A stretch of 64,000 nt of DNA, taken from positions 886,919 through 950,918 of the forward strand of contig JAPWDM010000043.1 of NCBI GenBank assembly GCA_035578155.1. Reading direction: 5' to 3'. The position numbers and the translations under genes are program-made. Position 1 is the first letter of the stretch. Each line of letters starts with the position of its first letter. The notes beneath the pieces were generated by a model. It ran no database searches. It saw only the letters and a list, made by a program, of their open reading frames with translations, and had not been told where the DNA came from. Below are positions 21,951 to 33,508 of this stretch, one piece after another. The stretch is from Brachynemurus nebulosus (Eukaryota; Arthropoda; Insecta; Neuroptera; Myrmeleontidae).

Positions 21951-23199
21951 GTAACTAAAAATATCGCTATGGCGGACGAATTATGTATATCAATATAGGA
22001 AATATTATTTATTAGTTTACACAAATTGCTGGAGAGCCTTCGAGTTTCGTTATAGAGAGTTTTTATTATGTGTTTCATTCGCATCTTCATACGTATTCTA
22101 TTGTACATACATTTTAATTGACCTCTAAATACATTTGAAACGAAGACTTTAAGAATTTGAACTAAGCGATGTGATTTTAGAAAGTTAGCAATAGACAAAA
22201 AAATATGATGTGCATTATACATTCGTATGGTATGTTGTTAACCTGTATTCATGTAAGTAAAATTTAAATCAAAATGCAGCGATGCAGTTAAATTAAAAAT
22301 AATAGTTATATATGAAATGAAGAGTAGAACAAGGTATCTCAGGTATTTCTCTTGATAAAATGATATCGTAACCAGTGTTTGCAAAATAGAATATTATTAG
22401 AATAGGTAGAAAATGCATAAAAGTTAATGTAATTCTGTGATCATTTTATGTTATCTATTTTGCCTTTTAAACACTAATAAACAACATTTTGATTTCTCAA
22501 TTCAAAATGATTATTATACCTGTCTTAAGTATTTATCATCAAAATATATAAATTTTTTCTACGCTATCAGTATAGCATTTTCTAGTATACACGAATCCAA
22601 TGTCGGCGCAAAGGGTGTGCAAAGTGTGCGACTGCACTTAGTTTCGCGCCTTTGGGACCTCATACTGTCCTAAGAGCCCGGAAAATTTAATAAAAGTGGG
22701 TGATAATAGGTGTTTTAATTTTTTTGTTCGTAACCTTTCTTTTAGGGACAAAATTGCTGAAAAATCAGCGAAAAAAGCCTTGCAAAACTCTTTTTTAAAT
22801 GAAATTTTTAAAAAATCAAGGAAAGGAGGCTCTGAAAAAGTCATTTTGTCCACTTTCCATTTTAGTCTTGCCTTAATTTAATGCATACCTACCTATACGT
22901 AATAGGAAGTAACAATGATTAACATCTGTTGTGAGGGGTGCAAAGTAGTAAAGGCTGGCATTGGTGGTTGCGTCGGGAAATTCCATTGCTACCACCGTAA
23001 TGTAATGTAATGGGGATTTAAAGGTGGCTAAGCTATCCTTCAATGATATGGTACTTGTATCGCCACCATTGTAATATAATTACCGCTAAATATGTTTTGG
23101 TTTATAAGGCAGCTTTGATATTAATACTCGAGTGATTGTTATCAATTACAATGTGTTAATTATGGGTATATATAATGTGTAATGTGCGAAATATGTTAG
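21951..23199. other. Spacer with eroded repeat pieces
   Basis: No gene is supported. 22,590-22,690 ('ggcgcaaagggtgtgcaaag' through 'gtcctaagagcccgg') looks like an eroded GC-rich hAT-type MITE, but its ends cannot be fixed. Confidence 0.35.
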
Positions 23200-23353
23200 T
23201 TTCGGTCAGATTTTAGGTCACGGGACGCCACTGGGGTTTCGTAAATAAATTAACTGAAAATTATTAACTTTCGACAGAAAAAGCATATTAACGTAAACAT
23301 ATATGCCCCATAAATTAAATGGTCCGCCATCCAAAAAAGGTTGCCCACCCCTG
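23200..23353. mobile_element. Right end of a hAT element (partial)
   Basis: The sequence ends ...AAAGGTTGCCCACCCCTG at 23,353, the reverse of the common hAT start CAGGGGTGGGCAACCTTT. No matching left end is in the window, so this is a fragment. Confidence 0.5.
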
Positions 23354-23894
23354 ATTTAACATACAATTTTTATGATAAGAGTGATAATATAATACTATAA
23401 GAGAGAGTTGTTGAAATCCACAGAACAACATAGAAGCAACCTACATAATATACAAATCTGTCGCTCGTAAGTTGCATTAAGTTGCAATTTACACCACTAC
23501 TGATTTAGTCTGTTACTCTCCGTCGTGGTGTTCACGTCGTAAAGATTATCATGTTTTTTCAACTCGTGAAATTTAAACAGGAAAAAATATGAAGTGTCGT
23601 ATTTAAATATAAAAATTCTATTGAACAAAAGATTCTCAAAATAAAGGAGTATCTTTCTTAAAATAAATAAATTTATTTTTAATTGTTGGTTGGTTGTCAC
23701 ATAAGGTGGCCATGATAGTACATGCTATATCTATGCGAGCTGCGTAATCATCATCAACATATCATACCAACACATTCGCATATTCGTGTCCATACATCAT
23801 GTGTTTCGGTTGTATGTGTGCTGTGTCTACGTCACTCGCTGGCGACAGCGGGCACAGTTTGGTAGACATACTAGTTTGACCCCTTGTTGAAATC

Positions 23895-24481
23895 TAACCC
23901 TACGTTTAGACATACGATTTCGATCGAATGCTAATCGAATCGAACGAAAATCGTATAACAATTGGATGTGTAAACCGGTAATTCAATTATGATCGTATTG
24001 CCTTCGATTTCAAAACGATTTTTATAAAAATAGATTGTAATCCTATTTTAGTTCGATTTTTTGAAAATCGAAATGGCGCAAACTGAAAATATTAAGAAAG
24101 GTCATGTACATATTATTATTATTTTAAAGATAAGTCTGCGTGCAATTTATTTTTTCATTGACATTCGACATTTTAATTTGTTCAATTTTTAATAAGATTA
24201 AAACATAAAGAAAATTGCAATTGTATGGTTGACATTTTATAATATTTCATATAATTATGTTTATTTTATAATTGTCATTTAGGTATAATGCTTTATACCA
24301 CCTTTATACATATAAAATCAGAGGTTATGTAAATACTTATGGCTGATATTTTATGTAAGCACCATTTTTTTTTTTTTAAATCGAAAGAAGAAATCGTCTG
24401 TGTGTAAACCGGCAAATATCATTAAACGATTTTTATTTCAATTTTCATCCAATCAAAATCGTGTGTATAAGCGCTCCCTTA
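23895..24481. mobile_element. MITE with ~36-bp imperfect TIR
   Basis: The left end TAACCCTACGTTTAGACATACGATTTCGATCG is mirrored by the right end ...CAAAATCGTGTGTATAAGCGCTCCCTTA. ATCGATTTTT/AAAATCG words recur inside on both strands (about 23,935-24,070 and 24,378-24,465). The TAA/TTA flanks hint at a PIF/Harbinger-like element, but the duplication is not exact. It has no coding capacity. Confidence 0.65.
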
Positions 24482-25655
24482 GAAATAAGAATCTCGAACG
24501 TTTTTGGAAACAGCTTGATTGAAAATTAATTCAAGTGATTTCTTTACTGAAAGATGACTTTAGAGAGGAATGGCGATTAATCATAATGAGTTTCTGCATC
24601 GGTAATTGCTAAATAGGGTTTCTGAAGTAAAATTTTTTGTCATTAGTAGTAAGATCATATATTATAAGTGTTAAAAAAAACTCTTTTTATTTTATTTTTT
24701 TATGTAACACTTAAAAAGTTATATCAAATTAAAAATAAATTTTTAAACTTAATACCGAAAACGAGCCGACAGTTTTCGAGACCACCCGAGCGCATATGCA
24801 ACGTCATAATGTTTATTTACCTAAATCAGGGCTTCTTAAACTATGGGTCGTGACCACATTGGCGGTCGCTCAGCGAAATCTTGACACCATACCGGAATAT
24901 TTTTTCATATCTTTTGTCGTACTGTTTATAACCAAATGATATTTTTTAACATTTTATAAGTTTTAATTAATTTATTTATTAATTATAAGGTAAAAGCCCC
25001 TATACCGGAACACTATTATTTTTAGGTGTGTCATTAAACTGGCTTATAAAAATTAATAAATAAATTAAACACCCACTTTTTTTTTCTTAATAAGCATGAA
25101 ACCAAGTCTTTTTAATCCAACGAATATGTTTTTAAACAAATACAATCCAAAAATTTTTAATTATTAATGTTTTTCTTCTATAAAATGTAAGCACCCATAT
25201 CGGAATTCATTAGCATCAATAGTTCGGAATGTTTAACGAAACACACGTACAATATGACACATATAGAGTGACATCTAGACGTCAAAGTAGGAAACATAGA
25301 ATGGTTTAAATCTTAGATATAAATAAAGGATAAAAAGCCGCATTTTGTACAAATAAGGTTTCGCCATCTAGTGATGTAAAAAACGACTGTGGAATTTATT
25401 TTATTTCAGTCTTAACACTAATATATCAAAATGGCCCCGATTTTTCATTCATATTAAGATTTTGCAATTTCAAATCAATATTTTTTTATTTATCAATTGA
25501 TTAAACGCTCCGAAATAAAAAAAATATTAGAAATTTTACGATTTTAAAGTAGTAAGTAAATATTTTAGACTCAAAAAGAAATTTAAACTATTTATAATAT
25601 AAATATTTAGTTATTTTACGTACATGATATAAGTTACATACAAGAGGTTATATTT

Positions 25656-26599
25656 GAGGGGTGCCAAACCATAACGTTGTAAGTGCCACACGAACTCGAA
25701 TACGTTTTTTGCAGTAAAGCGTTGTATATGCTGGTGTTTCCCTGCACCCTTAAAATTCCGACCGGCCAGACTCTGCTCACGGAATTTTAAGGGTGCAGGT
25801 CATAATGTTGCAAGTCATAACAAAAAGCAAGTCATAACGTTGTATGTGCCTGCTATCGTGATTTTTCAATTATTAAGAATAACAAAAAAGTGTACAAAGC
25901 CACTTATTGCAAGAGACCTCATTGAGCTTGTTGTGAATACTGGTAAAGAAATATTATTCTCAATAGTGGAGACTACAACGTTTTTTGATTGAATGAATCT
26001 GGCTAAAACGATAATTAACACCAAAAAACTACAGATATCTTCGGCTACTGTGATTTGAGTAACATCTGAAGATTTTAGTGTAGTTTATATAAAGAAAAGT
26101 TACGGGGACTTTTCCCAATGGATAAAAATTTCACTGTTGAAACCTGAACTCACAGAGACGAATTTTTAGGACTTGGAAATTGAGATGAAGGGAGCACCTA
26201 TACCTTTAGCTGCTGAGAAGAAGAAGGACATTCATGCCATGTTACCGTATTTATCAGGAGAAAATAAATTGTTTTATGAAAGCTTCATAAAACAGATATC
26301 TTAAAAGTTTTAGTTTAATTTGATAAGTGTAAGTAAAGATACACTTACAACGTTATGACTTGCATAAATGATGGCACTTACAACGTTTTGTCGTTTTCAG
26401 TTTTTTTAAATTAATATTAAAATTAATCCTGTTTTTCGAAATATTACAAATTTGTATGTTAATTATGTCTATTAAATGAAAGTTTAATAATAAATATTGT
26501 ATGCATTAATTCGTTTGTTATTTCTCAATTAAAACGGTTTTTTGTCTTTACTGAAAACTTTTTTTTTGGCACTTACAACGTTATGGTGTGGCACCCCTC
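25656..26599 (+). mobile_element. TIR element 'GAGGGGTGCCA..TAACGTTGTAAGTGCC'
   Basis: ~33-bp near-perfect TIRs (GAGGGGTGCCAmACCATAAC followed by GTTGTAAGTGCCA) are flanked by attt on each side. CATAACGTTGTA.GTGCC words recur internally at about 25,800-25,850 and, inverted, at about 26,340-26,395. An eroded plus-strand frame around 26,180-26,300 reads MKGAPIPLAAEKKKDIHAML and on to FYESF. This lysine-rich 'KKKDI..FYE' pattern feels like a transposon-associated protein tail, but I cannot name it. Confidence 0.6.
25741..25799. repeat. Perfect 20-bp-arm hairpin
   Basis: CCTGCACCCTTAAAATTCCG at 25,741-25,760 is exactly inverted at 25,780-25,799 around a 19-base GC-rich loop. It sits just inside the left end of the 25,656 element and could be a tiny insertion or a subterminal fold. 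It faces no gene, so a transcription terminator role is not implied. Confidence 0.85.
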
Positions 26600-26624
26600 A
26601 TTTGTACTCAATAGAAATACATAT

Positions 26625-27303
26625 GGGGCATTCTTTCTGAACGGGAGACCCCCTGCTGGCCAAAATTTGTGTTGCTTAAAATAGGTGTACAATAGCTCAA
26701 ATTAAAGGTTATGAACTCTACTTTTCAAATATGAGTGGCATGATTGACCTCACATAATAATGGCTTCAATATGGTGGGTGAGAAGCATAACCGCATTTTT
26801 TTGCGGACAATAAACGTTCTGTAACGTTTTAAAGACTTTTCCATAAAACTTTTTTGATTAAAAATATACAGTTTTCCTTAACGTTTTGAGGACAATTTAA
26901 AAATATATAGAATATATACAGGATGATCCATTTAACCTGGAATTTTCTATGTCTTGAAAAATAAGCCTGTAGGGAAACTTTGCCTGACCAAAAAAATAGT
27001 ATTTTGAAGAGGGCATCTTTCTGTCTTAAAATAAGCCCCCCTGCCCCCTGTGAGCGGGAGGGCGAGGGTAATTTTGAAATCTAAAATAGAAACCCCCCAT
27101 TTTTTATTGCAGATCCGGATTCTACGGGACAAAATACTCAACTTTTATACGAAACATTTTTTCCTATTCGTAACAGATGGCGCTATAATTGTAAAAATGA
27201 GTTTACATACTTGCATATAAATAAACTTATTTTTACACTTACAGCCCCATCTGTTACGAATAGATCCAGCTCGATCCGGGATCTCCCGCTCAGAAAGAAT
27301 TCC
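26625..27303. mobile_element. MITE with ATTCTTTCTGA.CGGGAGA ends
   Basis: GGCATTCTTTCTGAACGGGA at about 26,627 is mirrored by TCCCGCTCAGAAAGAATTCC at about 27,284-27,303; ATAT flanks both ends. An inner palindrome pairs TATTCGTAACAGATGG (about 27,165) with CCATCTGTTACGAATA (about 27,247). The right end runs directly into a (TA)n tract. Confidence 0.65.
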
Positions 27304-27312
27304 ATATATATA

Positions 27313-27399
<87 letters not shown>

Positions 27400-27440
27400 A
27401 TATATATATATATATATATGTATATGTATATATATATATA
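27303..27440. repeat. (TA)n microsatellite
   Basis: Alternating TA with occasional G or C interruptions. Open frames of Tyr-Ile repeats across it are artefacts. Confidence 0.97.
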
Positions 27441-27511
27441 ATATTTAAACCAAATAAAAACGTGATTTAGCTCTTATAATCTCTTAACTTGACTAATAAA
27501 AATTATTTGTA

Positions 27512-27665
27512 CAGCTCAACCAATAGGTTGCCGGTCAAGGTTGTACGCGCAGTAGACAAACACAACTTCTATCACACTTTTATGCATATATGTTATATGT
27601 TTAATTCTTGTTGTCGCACTCTTTCATTTGCGCATCTGACCGGCAACCTTATGTTGGTTGGGCTG
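27512..27665. mobile_element. Tc1/mariner-like MITE with TA target site
   Basis: CAGCTCAACCAA..GGTTGCCGGTCA at the left is inverted at the right as TGACCGGCAACC..TTGGTTGGGCTG, with TA on each side (27,510-27,511 and 27,666-27,667). It is 154 bp long and non-coding. The right half recurs at 13,384-13,488. Confidence 0.8.
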
Positions 27666-27782
27666 TATAGTTTTATTGTGCTAACTTCAAAAATTGACTG
27701 GAAAATGTTGAAATTTAGAAGGCATGTGTTTCTATTAATAAGCATTGATCAAAAGCAAAAGAGACACATTCAGCAAAAACTG

Positions 27783-27785
<3 letters not shown>

Positions 27786-27836
<51 letters not shown>
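27786..27836. repeat. (TA)n microsatellite
   Basis: About 25 TA units, beginning ~120 bp downstream of the mariner-like MITE. Confidence 0.95.
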
Positions 27837-27838
<2 letters not shown>

Positions 27839-27950
27839 CTTGAATTAAGTAAGGAAACATTAAATGCGAGGTGAATTTAAATTGAAAAACAATCATTCTG
27901 TTAATAATAATTTTTGTTATCAGAGGTTTGTTTCACAAATAACTTCATCT

Positions 27951-28736
27951 TAATAATATTATAAATGTAAAAGTTTGGATGTTTGGATGTTTGTTGCTCA
28001 ATGACGCCAAAACGGGTGAACCCATTTTGATAAAATTTTACGTACACACTCCTTATACACTGACTTAACACATAGACTAAATTTCATCCCGGTTTCAAGT
28101 TCCTGAGGGATACAAAAGCAATTATTTAAACACGCCCCAAAAAATTATGAATTCGATGAAATATTATATAGACCGCTATTACATTGTCATAGATATATGT
28201 CAAAGATCTTTGATCAAATCTATAATCAAGTATTTAAGAAGTATCTTTAACTATGGTTTCAGAAATATTATATTATAAAGTTGACTTACTTATTACACTA
28301 TAATATTTCTTTGATTAAATAAAACTTTGACATATATCTATGACAGTGTAATAGCGGCCATAGAGACACTATTTACTATGAGTGCATGTAGCAATAATTT
28401 TAATAAGACATCGGGTAATTTTATCCCGATTAAAGGTTCCCAAAGGATACAAAAGAAATTATTTCATCCCGTCCAAATAATTAAACCTAATTCGATTAAA
28501 TTTGATACACAGACATGATTAACCCTGAGTTAACGCATATGCTAATTTTATCCTGATTTATGGTTCCGGTGGGATGACTAAACCGAATTTGATGCAATTT
28601 AATATATACAGTCACTATTTACTATGAACACATATAGTAACAATTTTAGTAACATATAGGATAGTTTTATTTCGATTAAAGGTTCCCGGGAGAAAAGGGA
28701 ATTCAATGCTAGCGAAGCCGCGGATCAGAGCTAGTT
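27951..28736 (-). repeat. Interspersed repeat, 'CCGCGGCTTCGCT' family, minus orientation
   Basis: Read on the minus strand the unit begins AACTAGCTCTGATCCGCGG, continues CTTCGCTAGCAT, and ends CTTTTACATTTATAATATTA. The same 5' and 3' signatures occur in the plus-oriented copy at 42,008-42,831. This pair of end motifs is widespread among insect interspersed repeats; whether the source is a SINE, a LINE tail or another class I cannot decide. Internal blocks (ATTTCATCCCGGTTTCAAGTT, 'gggatacaaaag') repeat two to three times. Confidence 0.6.
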
Positions 28737-28952
28737 AATATATAAATATCAAAACTGTTCCGACATATGATCGCGTTCCGGTATAGGGGCTTTTACGTTG
28801 TAACATTTTTTAATTTTTCTTCGCATCGATTATCAATATTATTTATGATATAGTATTGAAATAATAAAAAAATTATAATTATATTTTATTCAAAAACTCA
28901 ATTGTTTAAACGGAGAATTTAATAAAATAAATGTTTTTTGTTTTTGTTATTT

Positions 28953-29093
28953 GCCACAGTTTCGATAACTCTAGCTTGCGCTGAAAGATTTTTCAGTAAA
29001 TTAAAAATAATAAAAGAAAGATTTAACTGGCTTAGGAAGTCAGCCGTATTTGCTACTGAGCAGATGAAAGCACAAAATAGAAATAATTTCTAA
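28953..29093 (+). pseudogene. hAT transposase C-terminal fragment
   Basis: The frame reads ITLACAERFFSKLKIIKERF and on to ...FATEQMKAQNRNNF before a stop at 29,091. The pattern A..ERxFSxLKxIK is the start of the hAT C-terminal dimerisation domain. Everything upstream is missing or unreadable, so this is a relic. It belongs with the CAGGGCTTCTTAAAC end at 24,827. Confidence 0.75.
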
Positions 29094-29213
29094 TTGGAAA
29101 GTTAGGAGGAAGGATTTTTAAGTATGTTATACAACTACGTTGTACGATATTTAAAATATAAAATAAATGAAAAAAAGGGTTGCACCGTTTTTCTTCAAAA
29201 CCCTAATAAAAGT

Positions 29214-29937
29214 GATACAAAGAACACAAAAACATATAGAGAATTGCTAATATTATTGCTGTAATCTTTTTTTAGTAATGTTTAATATTAATACATCTTA
29301 ATCAAGAATTTTCTCTAAAAATAGAAAGTAAACTATGTATAACTCTGTTGCTGAAAAAATTATAACATGTGGTGAGAGTGCTGGGTAAAAATTATGCTTT
29401 ACGGTTATATTTCTTTTATTTACTTATTTTATAATGATTATAACAATTACATGACGGTCAATTTAAAAAAAAATACTATTGAGAAAAATTTTATTTAAAT
29501 AAGTAAAATCATAAATGTACTTATTATTGTCCAAGTAGTATTTGTCCCTACCTCTCTTTGCATGTGGATAATTAGTATATTTAAAAATAAATTATCTGAA
29601 AATTCAAAACTTCGAATTTTAAAGTGGGGATCCTTTCTAAACTTTAGTTTTTGAGTCCAATTTTCTTTAGTTATGTGTCTGAAATAAGGTGGTTTTTACA
29701 ATAATAATATTTAACTCTCAATTCGTATGTATGAATATTACACAAGACGTCTTACTAAGCAAGGAATCTTATTCATACCAGAACTTCGAGAAAAAGTATG
29801 ATTGCTTTAAGGAGTTGATTAACTTAATCTTTGATACTTTCTCAAAACCATAATATTTTTAGCATTAAAACCTATAGGAAATTCGATATCAGATTTAAAT
29901 AGTATGTATATTAATTATATTTCCTGTTTTGTTACAG
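29214..29937 (+). other. Probable 3' part of an intron
   Basis: AT-rich, non-coding sequence leads into a good splice acceptor: a pyrimidine-rich TTTCCTGTTTTGTTACAG ending at 29,937. The upstream exon was not found in the window. The nested transposons before this point would lie in the same intron if the exon is further upstream. Confidence 0.5.
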
Positions 29938-30141
29938 CCTGCTGGGCGACCGGAAGCCGATTTTACATTGGACGTACCGCGTGCTGAACTTTTGATGCGA
30001 CGTATGAAAGCTGATAAACGATGGCGTTGTAAATGCCGGATCATAACATCATTGTTAGGATTAGTATTTTTTTTACTCTCTGTAATGGCTGTAAGCCTTA
30101 TGTTAACGAATGGAAAACGAATGTTTGGTTCTATGTTCTGA
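29938..30141 (+). CDS. Terminal coding exon of a small membrane protein
   Basis: After the acceptor AG at 29,936-29,937 a phase-0 frame of 67 codons runs to TGA at 30,139-30,141. It starts PAGRPEADFTLDVPRAELLM, continues with a basic stretch (residues ~21-35, many Arg/Lys, CKC), then a hydrophobic helix IITSLLGLVFFLLSVMAVSL (residues ~37-56), and ends LTNGKRMFGSMF. This suggests a single-pass membrane protein with the basic side in the cytosol and a short tail on the other side. Codon composition is clearly more GC-rich than the surrounding DNA. AATAAA follows immediately at about 30,144. I do not recognise the family. The earlier exons are not identified, so this is a partial gene. Confidence 0.7.
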   Translation, partial: PAGRPEADFTLDVPRAELLMRRMKADKRWRCKCRIITSLLGLVFFLLSVMAVSLMLTNGKRMFGSMF

Positions 30142-31939
30142 TAAATAAATCAAAACAATTGTTTTTTCTTTTTCTGAGTTAAGAATTTGGTTTGTACTAC
30201 TAATAATAGTACACACTCTATTGATTTTTTGTAAGAAAAGAACTTGAAAATTAGAGTAAGCCGACAGATCATTTATTACAGTAGCACCACTTATTGTATT
30301 GATATTGTATAATATGTTCTAGAATTATTTTAACAACTTTCATTTTTTTCATTTTATAATACTGTACATAATACATTATGTACTTGTATTAAAATTAAAA
30401 TGTTGCCCAATTAGTACGTAGCAATACAACTGATCGTGAGTGGTGCCACTTAATTGAAAATATTTCAAGTTTATGATCAATTTTTTGTGTAGACAAGTTT
30501 TTGGTCACACATATGAAACTTTTTGTATTAAAAAAATAATTGTGTTTTTGCATTATTATCAAATTTCTGAAAGTAGGTATGTGATAATAATAATACTGTT
30601 AATGGTTGTATTGATTTTTTTATGAAAAATTTGGACCATTTAATTTTATATTTAAATGGTTACAGAAGTCAATTAATGTTGCAATACTGAGGTTTGATTT
30701 TAAAATTTAATGTTTCAGTTAATTAACTTGACATTTACTTTGTAAAAAAAAATTGACAAAGGAACAGAATTTCCGGCGACTTATGTTTGGTTTATCCTGT
30801 AAGATTAATAAATTCATAACTATAAGTATTTTTTTCGATTTGTTATACATTTTTACTATTCGTTTAATCGTTTCTTCATTAGTTTTTATTAAACCAAACT
30901 CTAATTCTATAATATAGGTTATATTTTCGATAGGAATTGTGATATTTTTATAACAAAAGTCGCAAAGTTACCCCAAATTTTCATTTAAAAATAATATAGT
31001 TAATCCATGTATCGTCGTCAAATATACTGTCGTTTTAGAGATGATTTCTTCGGTCATTGCTAAATTTTTGCACCATTATCGCCTATCGGTAGCAATGATA
31101 AACAAATGCGACTTTCTCATTGATTAACGATCAAATTAATATATGTAACAGAAAAACAAGCACGGAAAATAGGACAAGTTCTATGTTTAAAATTCAGTTA
31201 ACGTTTATGCAACTTATCCGTCAATTACATCATTTTCCATCATTGTATAGCCAGCACGACTCCTACTTCCAGCAAAGAATTTTGTATGACGTGATGTGGG
31301 CATAAATACCGACGAGAATGCATACGTCAAATTTACAGGCCAACTCTTAATATTTTGATAAGTCGATGACAGAAATCAAAAATTTATATCAGAGATATTG
31401 GAATTTTAGTATTCGCTTAATAATAAGTCGTTTGTATAGCATATTGGCAATATACAATACATACTTGTTACATTTTTAATCACAACTCTGTAACAGTATA
31501 TAATATGTAATTATTATCACGGCACTGTTTTTTTTTTTTTTTTTTGTTTTTTTTTTTTAAGAAAATTGCGACTGTATTATTTATCAGTGAAATTTTGAAA
31601 TAGAACCAAATCTTTCATATTAGTCATTTAGCTATACTACCTTACTTTTAATCTCAATTTATTAAACACAAAAATAATTGAAAACTTTTTTTTAATTAAT
31701 GAATTAAAATGAAACTGACATATAAATTCATGAATTATCCATCATCAAAATTTTAATTTTAAATTGTACCTCTGAAATGGGAACATAATAGTAAAACTTA
31801 AAAATACTACGTAATTATGGAGCATTCTAAAAATTAAGATTGCACTCATGTAGGGCAAGTAGAGTAACGTGTAGTACTTGTAAAATGTTTTTATTTGTAC
31901 TTAGTGGTTAGGTACTCACATCTTCGCACACGTTTACTC
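30142..31939 (+). other. 3' UTR and intergenic AT-rich DNA
   Basis: AATAAA-type signals at about 30,144 and further downstream could serve the exon ending at 30,141. Beyond them I see only AT-rich sequence, including a poly-T tract at about 31,529-31,558. No other gene is supported. Confidence 0.45.
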
Positions 31940-33508
31940 ACAAGGAGATGCATCTAGAGTGAAATTCGGGATTTTGATGAAATTTCGCTGGTGTGTAGAA
32001 TAGGCAAAAATAAGGGACCCGAATTTTTTTTATCGGCCATCTTCCACGTTTACGGAGTGAAACCAGCCCCTAAAGTTGGAGGTTCAAATCGTATTTCTTA
32101 AAATATCTCGAAAACAATAAGAGATAAAGGAAAACTTTACTCTTTCAAAGACCTATTTACATGTATAAGTTAAAGCAGGGTCGGGTTCATAAGAGGCGCT
32201 GGAGGGGTAAAAATGGGGTAAATTTTCTTGTACAGCCTGAATGGTTCAATGTATCAAATTTTTGCCATCATAAATATAAAGAGCACTAAAAATTAGGGGA
32301 TACGTGTTTTTGCGTTTTTTCGAAATATGTGTGGTATCCAAGCCATATAAGGAAGAAAAAAATTGGGTAGATTATATTGCATTATTACTGATTGCAAATA
32401 CGTTCTTTATTTTTTAATTTTTATGTATTTTTTCATCACGAAAATATAAATTTTTAGTTTCTCATAGTGATTCACGTATTTTTCAGTATTTTCAGTACTT
32501 AATTGGTAATTTAGCCATGTGTATATTTGGTTAGTCATATTCGATGTTTTTTATAACTATTTCTACCAGAGTTCTCTGGTCTGCAAGTGTTAATGAATGT
32601 TCAACAAGAAACAATAATTTTTCGTTCAACAACTGCCTGAATCTCCTTACAAATTCGTTTTTAATAAAATAAACGCGGTTTATTTCTTTCTCAATATTCA
32701 AACTATTTTTCTTATTCTTTTTGTATGTTTTATAGCTGTCAACCGCATTTCCCAAATCGCAAAATTTATTACAAAGTACCTGAAGCGTGAGCGAAAGAGA
32801 TTATTGCCTCTTGTCGAGCACACCAGACACCAAACACAAGCACACCAGAGAACTTTAACTTTCGCAGAAATAGGTATAAAAAATATCGAATATGAGTAAC
32901 CAAATGTACACATGGCTAAATTACCAATTAAGTAACTACTGAAAAATATATGAATCATTACCGGAAACTAAAAATTTACTTTTTCATGATGAAAATCAAC
33001 ATAAAAATAAATAAAAAAAATATAGAACGTATTTGCAATCAATAATAATGCAATATAATCTACCCTATTTTTTTCTTCCTAATATGGTTTGGATACCACA
33101 CATCTTTCGAAAAAACGCAAAAACACATGTCCCCGAATTTTTGGCGCTCTTTCTATTAATGATGGAAAAAATTTGATACATTGAACCATTCAGGCTGTAC
33201 AAGAAAATTTACCCCCATTTTCACCCCTCCAGCCCCCCTTATGAACCCGACCCTGGTTTAAGCTATACAGGTGAATAGGCCTTTCAAAGAGTAACATTTC
33301 GTCAATTTAAAGTTTTCCTCTATTTCTTATAGTTTTCGAGACATCTTAAGAAATACGATTTGAACCCCCAGTTTTAGGGGCTGATTTCACCCCGTAAACG
33401 TGGAAGATGGTCGATAAAAAGAAATACGGGTCCCTTATTTTTGCCTATTCTACACACCAGCGAAGTTTCATCAAAATCCCGAATTTCACTCTGAGTGCAT
33501 CTCCTTGT
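31940..33508. mobile_element. Giant foldback element, ~640-bp arms
   Basis: The left arm begins ACAAGGAGATGCATC at 31,940 and the right arm ends with its inverse at 33,508. The arms pair, with substitutions, through GAAATTCGGGATTTTGATGA, TTCACGTTTACGG-type and CAGGCTGTAC blocks, and inward to GTTCTCTGGT near 32,575 / ACCAGAGAAC near 32,845. The unpaired centre is only ~250 bp. It carries a minus-strand open frame of 74 residues (32,531-32,755, Lys/Asn-rich, no domain recognised). This is a foldback-type transposon of unknown superfamily; no target duplication is obvious. Confidence 0.8.

Larger units (their letters stand above)
24990..28796. mobile_element. TIR element 'GTAAAAGCCCCTATACCGG'
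   Basis: A perfect 22-bp inverted repeat (24,990-25,011 and 28,775-28,796; GTAAAAGCCCCTATACCGGA plus two bases) bounds 3.8 kb. A weaker echo, GTAAGCACCCATATCGGAAT, lies inside near 25,188. Most of the length is later insertions: a TIR element at 25,656, a MITE at 26,625, two (TA)n tracts, a mariner-like MITE and an old interspersed repeat. No transposase was identified. Confidence 0.7.
24827..29213 (+). mobile_element. hAT relic split by a 3.8-kb nested element
   Basis: CAGGGCTTCTTAAACTATGG at 24,827 is a typical hAT left end, and a transposase C-terminal fragment on the plus strand follows at 28,953-29,093. The stretch before about 29,213 (TTCTTCAAAACCCT) resembles an eroded right end. Between them sits the 24,990-28,796 element. 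The two parts make sense as one old hAT copy interrupted by later insertions; no target duplication is left to prove it. Confidence 0.45.

Noticed and set aside
21764..22222. 152-codon minus-strand open frame
   Set aside because: Its C-terminal part is the foldback repeat shared with the first duplicate and the rest has no domain or codon bias.
25741..25799. Transcription terminator hairpin
   Set aside because: Bacterial-style terminators do not apply here and no gene ends nearby; kept as a hairpin inside a transposon.
27303..27440. Open frames of alternating Tyr-Ile over TA tracts (also 39,535, 48,784, 52,839, 54,480, 61,321)
   Set aside because: They are translations of (TA)n microsatellites, open in several frames and on both strands.
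32531..32958. Two overlapping open frames in the centre of the foldback
   Set aside because: Composition is Lys/Asn or hydrophobic without a domain and they partly lie in the inverted arms. Mentioned under the element, not called as CDS.
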